Positions 11,041-22,187 of a stretch of 64,000 nucleotides of DNA are shown piece by piece. A program made the position numbers and the translations under genes. The notes under the pieces were generated by a model. The model had not been told where the DNA came from. It searched no databases and was given only the letters and a program-made list of their open reading frames with translations. This stretch comes from Timema cristinae. Its lineage: Eukaryota; Arthropoda; Insecta; Phasmatodea; Timematidae. Position 1 is the first letter of the stretch. Each line of letters starts with the position of its first letter. The stretch spans positions 57,091,277 through 57,155,276 of the forward strand of contig JBCFYV010009882.1 of the NCBI GenBank assembly GCA_039000515.1. Reading direction: 5' to 3'.

Positions 11041-11640
11041 TTGAATGTCTTAATTCTAAATATATTCACTCTCTCCCTCACACCACTACCTCCCATTTAC
11101 TATCGTGCCCCATCTCAATTCCGAATAAACATTGAATGCATAATGACAAAACCAGAAAGGGCGTTAAGGTGTGTGTGTGTGTACTTGTGTATGTGTTGGG
11201 TTGTAGGGGTAGCGAGAAATGGTAAAGAGAGCTGGGGAAGCTCATAAGATCAATAACTTTGATGGCTTGTGTAAGGATACGTATATATTTATTACTTATT
11301 AAAATCTATTTCCTTGGCTACCGTATAGCCTATGTGTTTGGGCGCGGGGTGGAGTAGCGGAGAATCCATCATGAAAGGGAATAGCATAGTATGGAGGCCT
11401 TGGCTCCTAGGGTTCTGCTCTGCTATGGTAATGTTCATGAATAACTCAACAAGTTCCCTCCCGTAACACTTTCTAGCCCTTTCTCCAGACGGCTTCAAGG
11501 ACCCACTCCAGGCAACAACGAAACATACAGACTAGTCTTGGATGACCAAATATCAAAAGCAAGGAGGAAATGGGACGTCAGTTAATGCTTTCATTAAGCA
11601 CACAAACACCATTTACCCCCCTCCCTTTTTTTTAAGGCAT
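11041..11640. other. Higher-G+C patch, unassigned
   Basis: G+C rises, particularly at about 11330-11580. Open frames of 68 codons occur on both strands (11041-11247 plus, 11292-11498 minus), but neither shows a domain I recognise, and a short GT repeat interrupts the first. It could be a decayed repeat or a piece of a host transcript. Confidence 0.3.
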
Positions 11641-12330
11641 ATTCAGGAGATGAATGAAGTAAAACTCATATTAAGTTTATTGACTTAGATTGTACCTAAT
11701 ACACATTTAATGTATAACTTATAACAAAATCAATAAATATAAACTATCATTTACACAGAATTAACAGATTATTGCAGATTTTCAACATAGTGCTTATAAA
11801 AATGGAAAAGTAAAAATGAGATTTGTTTAAATAATGCGTGGAAAAATCTAGAAAATAACTGTTTTTAAAAATCCTTTTATATATTATATTTTTAATTTAC
11901 TAACATCAAACAAATATAATTATATATTTTGTACATCACGCAGACTGTAGCTTGTTGATGGTTATCAAGCTATGCAACTGCACTAGTTAGTTGTTACTAT
12001 CCATATAATCAACAACACACAAACAAATGAAGTATAAGTATTACATTGATTTTGAAGTAAAAAATGTACATTTACAGGGTCCTCCCATGTGTTTCTTGAG
12101 TTTGAAACAACCCAAGAGCAACTATTTGTAATTTCATTTAGTGTATTCTTAATATATTTAACTAAATTTATTGTGCTTATTATTTACTAAACTAATGGTT
12201 TGAAGATAAAAGTAGTTTACAAGCTTATACGAAATATTACACACGTTGTTTTTTTTTTCAATATAACAACTGAAAAATGCCAAATGACCATTTTGCTCTG
12301 ACGCGGAAGTGTTCGGATCCAAAAAGTGGG
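11641..12330. other. No feature seen
   Basis: AT-rich; no gene or repeat recognised. Confidence 0.45.
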
Positions 12331-12333
12331 ATA

Positions 12334-12402
12334 TTTCCCTTTGGCTTCACCAGCGGTGAGAAACCAGGGTTATTGTATGGAGGCGCTGGTGCCAAAGGAA
12401 AA
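12334..12402. other. Imperfect hairpin with 18-bp stem
   Basis: The left arm TTTCCCTTTGGCTTCACCAG (from 12334, ending GCG) pairs with the right arm CGCTGGTGCCAAAGGAAAA (12384-12402). There is one mismatch, a three-base bulge and a loop of about 29 bases. It lies in a local G+C peak (12300-12430). Precursor-microRNA-like geometry is possible; the remains of a small inverted-repeat transposon is the alternative. Confidence 0.6.
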
Positions 12403-12761
12403 CCGACCTTTACCACCCTTGGGCGGAGGATAGTTAGTTGGACTTAATTCAATTGGGTTCAATACTTTAAATTTGTATTGGAATGTAATTGAATATAAAC
12501 TTTTTTCAACATATATTTTAATATAATAAAACTAAAATTATACTTTCTTGCATATGTATTTATTAGTAAATTTTAAATCAATTATTTTACACTTGATGAT
12601 AAAAGATAGCTGATATTCTTTATTAGTTCAATCATGAATATTTCATTTTTAAATTCTATTGAAATGAAGGAATATGGACTTTCTCATATGAAAAACTAGA
12701 TATTTTGATAGTTATTTTTTCCTACGTGTAGGTGGAGGGATTCTAAAATAAAGGATATCTT
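12403..12761. other. No feature seen
   Basis: AT-rich spacer. Confidence 0.4.
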
Positions 12762-12800
12762 TTTAGCACCACGTCTTACTACACATTCAGGCTATACGCT
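12762..12800 (-). repeat. SINE tail-only fragment
   Basis: The top strand reads TAGCACCACGTCTTACTACA, then CATTCAGGCTATACGCTAA, a diverged reverse copy of the shared SINE tail with no body attached. Confidence 0.65.
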
Positions 12801-13569
12801 AAAAGATTATTTAATAGATCTGGGCCAAAATTGAACTACATATGTTTATTCACCGGGATATGCACAAATTAATTTTTTTTTGTCAATTTTATTAAGAATG
12901 AAATGTTCAAAGATTAAGAAAATAGTAGCCAGTGGCATGCTTGATATTAAAAGGTAATACAAAATTTTGAATACATTCACTGGCTTTAGAATGTTTTATT
13001 CGTGTTGGTAACATTTAACACAAAATTATATATATATATATATATTTATAATAATAAGCCTAATGATCACAATACTACTTGAGAATAAGATTTCTATTAA
13101 ATTAAAAAGTTCTTGAAGAAAGTGTATGTTACTGAAATATGTTGGTTAGTAGGCTACAAATTATATGTACCTATCAAGGAGAAGGGAAACATAAATTAAG
13201 ATGAGATATGACTTTATGAGTTATGTATTTCAATATACTTATCTTATTAATAATGTTATAGTAATTTGCAAATTTATTATCACCATTGGCGTTTCGTTAG
13301 TAAACCTTAAGGGAGGGTGCACTCTTAAAAATGGTTAAATAAGGTATACTAAGATATTACTTTCACCAACTTTATAAAACCATGTATAATAACTTAGAAC
13401 ATACTCTTATATAAGCATATAAACTATATAGTTGATTGAATTTAGAAGTGTATAAAAATTAGTTTGGTTCGAATTTGAATACTTCCTAATTGGAAATTCA
13501 CATACACACACACACACACCAATAAACAATATATATATAAATTATTAAAGGGAATCGTGAACATATTAT
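12801..13569. other. No gene seen
   Basis: AT-rich, with a short (TA)n at about 13027-13045 and a (CA)n of about 20 bases near 13500. The minus-strand open frame ending at 13442 has no recognisable domain. Confidence 0.4.
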
Positions 13570-13847
13570 GGGTGACCTGGTGGTCTAGAGGTAAGGTGTC
13601 AGACTTCTGTGTTGGGGGTCCGGGGTTCAATCCTCGGTTCTAGCACAGATGTATCTGATTGCCAAACCCTTCCTTCACCTCTGACAAGACGTGTATTAAT
13701 CACAACTTGTAATGCGTGAAATGCCAGACCTCCAACATGGTTCGGATTCCACGTTAAACTATGTGTTCTCCATTTCATCTCACAATCACCCTACCAATAC
13801 ACATTAGCGTGAGTGCGTATAACCTGAACGGGAAGTAAGAAGCGGTG

Positions 13848-13876
<29 letters not shown>
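13570..13876 (+). mobile_element. SINE family B, full length
   Basis: The tRNA-like head has an A-box-like TGGTCTAGAGG (about 13581) and a B-box GGTTCAATCC (about 13625), 40-odd bases apart as in a tRNA. A body of about 170 bases follows that is unrelated to family A. It ends in GCGTATAACCTGAACGGG, then AGTAAGAAGCGGTG and (ATA)n. The last about 40 bases are the same tail that ends family A. This is a second SINE family with an independent tRNA head sharing a 3' end with the first, presumably because both use the same LINE machinery. No clear target duplication was found. Confidence 0.85.
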
Positions 13877-13879
<3 letters not shown>

Positions 13880-14514
13880 ATATGTTGGTAATGGGCCAAA
13901 TTGAATTACAAAAGTGTTAATATGATAAAATGGCCCACTCCAAGAAACCTTTACCTTTCTAAGACACTGAAATATATTTGCTCTGACTTTCAAGAACACA
14001 TTTGGGGGTAAGTCTTTCCAGGGTGAAGTCTTATGTTACTCGTCATCTCAAAAACTGCCACGCTTTAAAATAAATAGGCCCTTGTGTTCTTTAAACACAC
14101 TAGATAACCAAACATGTATTATCTTCTGTAAGGCAGAAAATTCCGTTCGCAAAAAGGGTCGAGGAACGATAGAAATGAATCGTTCAGACAAGGATGGCAC
14201 AATTATCATTCAACCTTGACCCTAAATACCAGTCACAAGTTGTGTTTGAAGAAACTAAACTAACAGGTTGGAAGGCACGTGTTAAATCTCATTGGGGGAC
14301 ACTTGACATGTTTTTTCACTTTTGGTTTTGAAAGAGATTAATATAAAGATTAATAATAGAGTTTATATTAATAATCCCTACTTTACTCGACCAACCATAT
14401 AAATTAATAAATGAAAATATGAGTATAACAACTAATACATACTTAAAGTTTACTTATTAGAATTTTCTTTGCTATTTAAATGTACAATAGTGAAGCATGA
14501 CTATAAGCTTTCTT
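13877..14514. other. No feature seen
   Basis: No recognisable gene or repeat. Confidence 0.4.
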
Positions 14515-14755
14515 AAGAATAGCATACTTGCTACTCGTATTGGTGAGCACACGGAATAAACGTCATTTTCGCTTGGTCCTGTTTCATGGTCATGGGAAGG
14601 CTTGGGCTCAAACCCATTTGAGTGTTTTGTGGTTGATTTTACTTAATGGTTTCCCATTCTCCTTCCACGAAAATATGGGTAAATTTTCACTCAATCCTAG
14701 CTTCCTCTTTCCTACTAAAATAATGCATTTAAATGTGAATAGCACGAATTAGTAG
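14515..14755 (+). mobile_element. SINE family A, degraded
   Basis: The B-box remnant GGGCTCAAACCC (about 14606) is followed by TGGTTTCCCATTCTCCTTCC and CACTCAATCCTAGCTTCCTC, which align with the family A body (TGGTTTTCCACTCTCCCTCC; TTCACTTCCTCTAAATTC). A very eroded tail (GTGAATAGCACGAATTAGTAG) ends it. The short open frame across 14528-14752 is this SINE, not a gene. Confidence 0.65.
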
Positions 14756-15195
14756 TACAATGAGGTTAAAAAATAAATTTGTTTGTGGCCTCAAAATCAT
14801 GATACTAAGCCTTTCTATGCTGGCGGCACCCTTGTGAAGGAGATTAGAATCTAGTGGCACCCTTGTATAGTTATCGTAGGATTGGTTTTTAAAATTTATT
14901 TTATCTAAAGTTGAATACTCGTATATCAGAATCAGAGTAGTGTATTATAAAATTAATAGGGTTTTAATTTCGTAATTATTTAAAATTAAAATTAACATTT
15001 TTACTCACTCCCTTACCGAGTTAATTGAAAGATATACCTAGCAAAAGCACTGAATAAAATACATAAATACAGTTACGGAGTTAAATAGTTTTGAAAATCA
15101 TTAAACCAGCACATTGACCAACCAAAATGTTAAATCACTAAAATTAATAATATTAATAAAATGAATAATATATAGTCATCAAAAGGTAAATAATT
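14756..15195. other. No feature seen
   Basis: AT-rich spacer; GGCACCCTTGTRWAG occurs twice near 14825 and 14862 but without further structure. Confidence 0.4.
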
Positions 15196-15410
15196 ACTGA
15201 ACCACATCGTGTGCCATGGCACGTATAGCTCAGAGAAAACTAAAAAAAAAAAAAACTTTATTCTGTTTCTTTATTTTCATTATTTTGTGGTAATAAATCT
15301 TTTTGTCAGGTCTTCTTAACATTCTCTCCCCTCAAAATTTTGTGTCACTACTAGCTGATCTTGTGGCACTTTGAAGTGCTGTGGCACACCGGTTGAGGAT
15401 CCCTTCTCTA
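15196..15410. mobile_element. Possible small hAT-like element
   Basis: The left part carries GTGTGCCATGGCAC (about 15210) and the right part GTGGCACACCGGTTGAGGAT (about 15381). The two are in inverted orientation, and the second resembles hAT-type termini of the GGTTGAGGACCCCTG kind. No transposase and no target duplication seen. Confidence 0.35.
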
Positions 15411-16689
15411 AATGGAAAAAAAGGCGTTCACATTATCAACATAATAATTTTAATAAATGATGGCTTTATTATATATATCTTAGTGGTTGTCATTGCGGAT
15501 GTTGTTATTTCGCCTCGCAAGATACTTTATTATTAGTGATGAATAAGTCAGGGTTTGATCCCACCAGTAGCATGGCGTGACCATTTTAAAAGTGTTACTA
15601 GATACCTATGCCTATATAAGTGGTACAAGCACTATGTTATTAGATTATTTCAATATAGACGTTTACGTTTACTTCATAATAAGTATCTATATTTTAAATT
15701 TTGTTTTATTTTGAAAGGTCATCCATTTTAATTAGTAACAGAATAGATTGTCTTAATTTTTTTATTTTTGAATCTGGTAGCTCTAACTGAGAGTGTTTGG
15801 CTGGTATGTAAGAACGTATTTGAGGGGGCAATAAGTGTGCGTGGAATGATAGTGACGTTGATTTGCTTGCCAGGCATGGGGATTTGTTCAAGAAGTGAAG
15901 CCATAACGTGAGTGGTGCAGAAATGTAGTTTCAAGCACACTACTGTGGCACTACCAGCACACTCACATTATTTTTTCTCTACTCCTACATTCATTCTATT
16001 TTGACGCTTTTAGAAATAATACAATTTGTTTAGAGGCTAACATTTTATTTAACTTAAATAAAAGTTACACTTTATGTAAAAGTTATTTTGGCTATAGCGA
16101 AAGATATATGGTGCTTTTAAGATTAAAATGATATAAAAAAATTCTATATGTCAATACTTTATAAGTTTTATCATAAATTAATTACCTGAATTCGTTAAGT
16201 TGAACTAGTTATAGAAAATAAAGTTTGGTTAAGAAAAGTTTTGAACAGTAGTAAATGCCCCTAATGTGACAGGAGCTATGAGTTAAATAAAGAGGTAACA
16301 CACGCCACATTCACCTGTAGAAGTAATATAAAATCATGCCCTAGTGACACCATCCCCAATGCATACATCAGGAATTTGAACTGACCAGTTGGTGGAAATT
16401 AGAAGGATATAGCAGAGCTATACCGATAATTAGGACTAGTTTAAATTTATTGTTACGATCATAGGGGTTCACTTTCATTTAATTTCGAGAGGAGCTCCTA
16501 CCATGTTTCTGGTCCTTCATTTTTACATCAAAGGATGTTTTTCATTGCATGTATGTGGTCCTTACACTATCCATCTCAATTTCAATCTTCCACTAAATCA
16601 ATGTTGTTTATTTTTTAATTTTTGGAATTTTTAACACACATATACACATAAATAATTAAGCCTTTATGTACGGGGATGGCAATAAACTG
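15411..16689. other. No gene seen
   Basis: AT-rich. Two overlapping minus-strand open frames (15706-15940) have no recognisable domain and look fortuitous. Confidence 0.4.
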
Positions 16690-18130
16690 CGCATTTAGCT
16701 CAATAAAACAACAACGGAGTACAAAATCCATCCTCACTAACTTTCTTCACACTTCTCTATTCTTGCATACTCTCATCGCCTCAACAACATCCATACACTG
16801 AGTCATGCATGCTCCTTTACTCTTACCACTCTTAATATGTCTCTTTTTCACACATTCTACAATATTTAGCCATATCTTAAATAGCCTACAGCTTCCTTTT
16901 GATCCACACTCTCTACATTCATATATTTGCTTCATCACACGATTCATACTTATCTTCTAAAAATGTATAAATCAACGTAACACGATTCTTTCCCATATAA
17001 ATATTGGATTCCCTTTCAAACCGCACCATTCTATCACCTATTCATTGTTGACTCTGTTCATATGCGATTTTCCACATAAATTCGTAGATATCTCACTTCA
17101 ACCGCATACACCTTGCTCTTCTTTTTCTTCTGACCAATCCACACTTCACATCAATTAAACAATTTTGGAGTTAATACACTTTTATATACTGCCACCTTTA
17201 CCTATTCTGATACTACTTCATTATTTGCAATAGTCCTCATACATCCAACTACTCTGTGAGATGCTTTCCCCCATCTGTCGATTTAATCCTTTATACTTTT
17301 ATTCTTACAGAAAACTCTGTTAAGATATACAAAAACATTCCCTTGTTCTAACAGTTTTCCATTTATACTAACCTGACAATAATTTCCTGAGCCATCTTCA
17401 TCAAAAACTATTTAAATGAGCATCCATTCAACCTTTTGTCACATTCAAGCAATTTAATGCATTCTGCAATCCAATTTCAATGTCAGTAACTAATACGTAA
17501 TCATTTATATATAACATCCCTCTCACATTCCCATTTTCCATTTGCACACTAACTACGTCCTCAGAATCAGCCCTGAAACACTTATCCATTAATGCATTAA
17601 ACAACCATGGAGACATAACACGTCATCTTATAGCACCCTACTCAATGTCAAACTTTTCTATCAAAGCTCCATTCACCATTCCGCAAGCTATACTTATATC
17701 ATACACTGCCATAATTGTAATTACTAACCATGAATCTAGACTTGTTATCTCTAAGAGCATTCCATAATATATTCTGATTAACCCAAACATACGCTTTCTC
17801 CAGCTAAACAAATCTACAATAAGCTTTCTTCCTTAATTGTATACTGTTCTCATTCCCTTTATGCAATGCAAATATCTGATGCTAACTCTATCTGGTGTGA
17901 AACCAAGTTTCAAACCCCAAATCTTATCCGAAATTTATTCATGCACCTATCAGTTATAACCTCCTAAAAACGTTACATGGCATACTCAAACAAATGAATT
18001 GCCTTATAATTCTTACATTCACGCAAAAAACCTTTGCCTTTGTACAAAGAAACAGTAACATTATTATTCCAGGCATTTGAAACATTCATTTTATCAGCTC
18101 ACCCCCTATCAAAATACAATAATTATTTAA
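16690..18130 (-). pseudogene. LINE reverse transcriptase remnant, minus strand
   Basis: Read on the minus strand from about 18120 downwards, conserved reverse transcriptase blocks appear in order across several frames: SLYKGKGFLRECKNYKAI (block 1), GFTPDRV (the GF-P-R block), LEKAYVWVNQ (about 17800, where a catalytic D is expected), MSPWLFNALMDKCF (17575-17616), and LYINDYVLV where functional elements have ADD, so a catalytic aspartate is lost. Then come NGKLLEQGNVFVYL, and the C-terminal HIKSGKSKGACM with VVEAMRVCKNREV ending in an in-frame stop (about 16747). Multiple stops and frameshifts make it non-functional. Block order and the conserved C-terminus identify a non-LTR element common in arthropods; I do not assign a clade. 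Confidence 0.82.
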
Positions 18131-18169
18131 TACTATTTTTTAAGTATATTGTTCCCTTCGCATTACTGG

Positions 18170-20000
18170 CAAACATAATTTTCTATATTCTCTAACAGGT
18201 TTTTCCTAATTTTTCCGGTGTTCCATTTTGAAATTTAAGAAGTTCAGATATTTATGTTTATTTGGGATAATTCCTAAGCCCAATAGCTAAAGCTCAGTTA
18301 TCTACCACAAAGACTTAGTGTTTGTATTATTTCTTAGAATTTTGACCTCCCTCCCCCAGAAAGATATTATTTTGTTATTTGTAGGAGTCCTTCTACCCGT
18401 TTTCCAATTTGAAACTTTCTACTACACCTAAAAGTTTTTTATACATTCCCCACCCCCTTACATCCCAGGGTCCCATTTAAATTTTTGAAACTCTTCTTGT
18501 GATTTAAGTGGCCCCTTTACCTTCCTTCCTAATTTGGGTTTTCTACCACACTGATAATAATTCTTTCTTCTAATTGTTGAAATTTTAAGCCTCTTCCAAC
18601 CCTCTCCTAATTTCTCCAAATACAACTTATATACATATATTTTAAGAATTGATTGGTTATTTGAAGTTTTACTTATACCTGTATGCCAAATTTAAATTTT
18701 CTATAATTCTTGAAAGTTATTTTTATAAATCTCGGCCTTTATATTTTCTGGGAGCTAATAAGCCGAAAAGGCTGAAAGAGACGGTGTTAAATAATAAATA
18801 TATTTCCTGGATACTCATTTTAAAATGTTCAGACTCTTATAGTTATTTGGAGTAGTTTTTCATTACTTTCCTGTCGAACTTCAGTTATATACTACGTTGA
18901 TAAGAAGTTGTAGTTATGTATATTTTTGACCCCCTGTTCCCTTAAATTATTTTTCGAAGCCATTCTGAGAAATCTTAATATCAAAAAAATAAATAGTTTA
19001 GCTTAAGTTTGTCTCTACCTATCAGCCAAATTATAATTTTCTCCCTCATTTCAAAATCATTTCATAACCATTGCTTTTCCTCCTCCATTACCTGAAATTT
19101 TAGTATAAAAACTAAAACTTTCATATTTTATGTTTTTTGGAATAATCCCTATACCTGCTTTAATAATTTCAGTTCACTACCATAGAGATAGGTAGGTTAA
19201 TTTATTAGTTTAGGAAGTTTTGAGTCCCGTCTTGCCACCGGTTCTACTCCCACTTATAAATATATAATTTTAAGATTTAATTCTATATATTAAGGAATTC
19301 TTAACACGGCTTTCAAAATTTAAATTTTCTAACAAAGTTAAAACTTTTTACTTTGGATAACCTTCTAACCCCTATTTTCTGAGGTCCTTTTGAAAATTTA
19401 AAAGTTTAGACACTCTTATATCGGATTAACTTAGTCTCTTTACTTTCCTTCCAAATTTGATAACACGCTGGATAATAGCTTAATTTACTAGTTTTGGAAA
19501 TTCTAAAATTCTCTCTCCCACGCCCAATTTCCTAACTACCATTTTATATTTTAAATTTTTAGAACATTTTCGGTTATCTCGAGATGTCATTTTTCTTTAT
19601 TTCAATATGTTAATATCCCACCACACAATTCTTTTTTCTGTTTGAACCACCATATTCAATTTCCTCCGGCTCCACTTAAGAATTAAGTAACTATTATAAG
19701 AGGCCCCTTTAAATGCCTGCTAAATTTAAATTTTCAGCAACACGTATTAATAAATATTTCTATTTATTTTGGTAATTTAAAACCCACCTTTACTTTCTTT
19801 TCTCCAACTCACTCTTATAAATTAATGATACAAAGAATTAAAGATTTATTTGTTCTGCAAATTTTAATTTTAAACCTAATATTTAAAGGTTTTTTTCTAA
19901 TTATAGCCCCTTACCTTCCCTCCCAACCTGCCCCCCCCACACACACACATTTCCTAGAAACCCCCTTAGAAATTTTCCATTTTTAGATTTTTCTGTTACA
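18170..20000. repeat. Diverged tandem array, 140-180-bp unit, copy 2
   Basis: Roughly eleven units repeat the block ACCTGTCTGCCAAATTTAAA, TTTTCTACCACACT, a TTTTGAAATTTTAAGCC stretch, a C-rich run (CCTCCCCC or CCACCCCCTTAC) and a TTCCYAATTT/AAATTTTTAGAA stretch. The NCCAAATTT anchor is seen near 18400, 18525, 18685, 18870, 19020, 19155, 19305, 19447 and 19720. The unit is the same as at 6.9-7.8 kb. One more unit start (CCCTCTACCTTCCCGTGAAG at about 20591) lies beyond the following LINE fragment, so the array seems interrupted by it. Confidence 0.65.
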
Positions 20001-20002
20001 TG

Positions 20003-20580
20003 AAATAAAGAGGAGTTGCAGGAATTGATGGACTGGCTAGTAGAGAAAGGGAGAAGATATTCCATGGAAATCAACATTGAGAAGTTAAAAATGATGGTTA
20101 TTTCAAAAAATAATGATCCGCTGAAAATTAAAATTGGAAGCCAGGATTTGGAAAACATAGAGCAGTTCAAGTACCTGGGAAGTCTGCTGACAAAGGATGC
20201 CTAATACACTAAAGAAATTAGGTCGAGGAACGTCATTACCGAGGAAGCTTTCAACAAGAAGATGTTACTGCCGACAAGCAAGTTGAGTTTGGAACTAGGG
20301 AAGAAATTTATGAAATGCTACATTTGGAGCATCGCACTGTATGGAGCAGAAACTTTGACTTAGACACATCCTTAGGAGTAATTGTACTATGCACGTTGTC
20401 ATAGAAGTAAAGATTGAGGGATATATAAGCTAAGGAAGTAGGGAGGATATAATATTAGATAACTTGAAGGAAAGAAGAAAATTCTAGGTGCTGAAGGAAA
20501 ATGCAGAGGACAGGGTGCTTCGGCGGTATAATTTCACTGACAAAAGGACTAGACCTGTCGTAAGTCAGAAAACCTAACCA
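20003..20580 (+). pseudogene. LINE reverse transcriptase 3' remnant
   Basis: The plus frame to 20204 reads KEELQELMDWL, MEINIEKLKMMVIS and FKYLGSLLTKDA, the blocks just after the catalytic ADD box of a non-LTR reverse transcriptase, which itself lies outside the copy. After a stop, EAFNKKMLLPTSKLSL and CYIWSIALYGAETLT follow (the K-LL and LYG-E-W blocks). Further downstream the reading is broken by deletions, with an EGKKKILGAEGK-like trace and a short 3' UTR ending near AAAACCTAACCATAATTAG. The fragment belongs to the same family as 45.9-46.3 kb. It sits inside the 140-180-bp tandem array. Confidence 0.8.
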
Positions 20581-20715
20581 TAATTAGATAATCCCTCTAC
20601 CTTCCCGTGAAGTTTTAGCTTTTCGGTTTATCCATAAATTACTTATCTTTTTCTGAACACACATACACACACCTATTTTATGGTTTATATATATTATTTG
20701 TAAATATTAGTCGAG

Positions 20716-20850
20716 TATAAATACCCATTCTGGTTATACGCATACATTAGTTTTGATAAAGGAATGGGGATGAGGAAAGTAAAGATTTAGAGGAAATGTG
20801 CACGCATTTTCGTAGTGGAAAAGAAGGAAAAACTTGAGGAAACCTCTGGA
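20716..20850 (-). mobile_element. SINE family A, degraded
   Basis: The top strand reads GGTTATACGCATACATTAG, later GATTTAGAGGAAATGTG and GTAGTGGAAAAGAAGGAAAA, matching the reverse-complement family A body (tail GTTATACGC; ATTTAGAGGAAGTG; GTGGAAAAAC). The head is unrecognisable. Confidence 0.5.
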
Positions 20851-21773
20851 TACTAATGTGGCCTCGGTGCATTTGAATTGCAGAGCCACTAATATGGGTG
20901 CACAAAAATTGCGGAACATATCATCTGAGCTTGGTAATACCCTTACAAGAATTGCGGAGTAAAAATTAAATTCATTATCATATTTATATCATAAACCGTA
21001 TTACAAACATAAGAATTTTACTAAAATTAAAATTACTACCAAACTAAAATACAACAGAACTAAATTTATATGCCACATATTTAACGAAATTGTATCCCTC
21101 AATTTGAATTTTTTCATATTAAAAGAAAATTTTTTGATAGTTCAAAATGTATTTTCTTATTATTCTCTTTTATCCGTTAATAACAACCTCTATATTAATA
21201 TATGAATCTGTTTGCATTGCGCACAAACATCCTCTAAAAATATGAATATTGGGTCCTGAGGGAAGGACAATAACTACTCAATTTTGAGTGAAAAGACTTT
21301 ATGTATTATTAGTGCGCGCAAGTAACACTGAATTATCCACCTACACTTCTGGTGGAAATTGTAAATCTTCACTGAATTATGTCGCTAATAATAACCCGCT
21401 AAATCTCGGACATTCCCCTTGGTCGGCATGTTCTCCATGATATCTTCTCTAAAAGAATCTCCTATTTCTTTGGTGGACAAAAAAGTGAGCCCGAAGATAT
21501 TTCGTAGCCATTAGCCTATGATCGATTGCGTATCCTAATACTCGGCGCAAAGCCCAAACTGTTGAATTCTCTGACACCTAAAAATAAAAATGTATGTATT
21601 AATATTCGTATTCTTAGTAAATGTTATGACATATTCGTACTAACTTTCTCATATAGGCCTATTATATTAAAGTTTGGAACCAAATATTCTAAAATAGGTT
21701 TTCAGTAAACTACCCCAAAGTAAGTTCCTCCAAAAACAAACATATCGTCCTGTTATTAAAATAAACCCTTCTC

Positions 21774-21775
<2 letters not shown>
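20851..21775. other. No gene seen
   Basis: No recognisable gene or repeat; G+C is slightly higher at about 21310-21560. Confidence 0.4.

Positions 21776-21807
<32 letters not shown>
21776..21807. repeat. (AT)n microsatellite
   Basis: About 30 bases of alternating AT. Confidence 0.9.
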
Positions 21808-21809
<2 letters not shown>

Positions 21810-21917
21810 AAACAAAATTGATTTTACCATTTTTTTTTTTAAATCTAGATTTTAAAAAATCTGATATTTGTAAGTTAAGCTTACCATCAAATTATTAGTA
21901 TTTATAGAAATTCTGCA

Positions 21918-22187
21918 TATGTATGTATGTATGTATGTATGTAGTGTGTGTGTGTATGTATATTTATATGTATCTGTGTGTGTATGTATGTGTATGTATG
22001 TATGTATGTGTATGTGTATGTATGTGTATATGTGTATATGTATGTGTATGTGTATATGTGTATATGTATATGTGTATATGTGTATATGTATATGTATATT
22101 TGTATGTATATGTGTATGTATATGTGTATGTATATGTATGTATTTACGTATGTATGTATGTATATATGTATGTATTATGTATGTATG
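21918..22187. repeat. TATG/TGTATA compound microsatellite
   Basis: About 270 bases of interleaved TATG, TGTG and TGTATA units with purine/pyrimidine alternation throughout. Open frames exist in all three plus frames (for example 21923-22231), encoding only MYVCVCMYV-like low-complexity peptides, which is the expected artefact of such a repeat. Confidence 0.95.

Noticed and set aside
13570..13645. Possible genuine tRNA gene
   Set aside because: Box A and box B are good, but it is fused to a long body ending in the shared SINE tail and a trinucleotide run, so it is a SINE head.
15470..15590. tRNA-like segment with GGTTTGATCCC
   Set aside because: Only the B-box is convincing; the A-box is doubtful and there is no recognisable tail.
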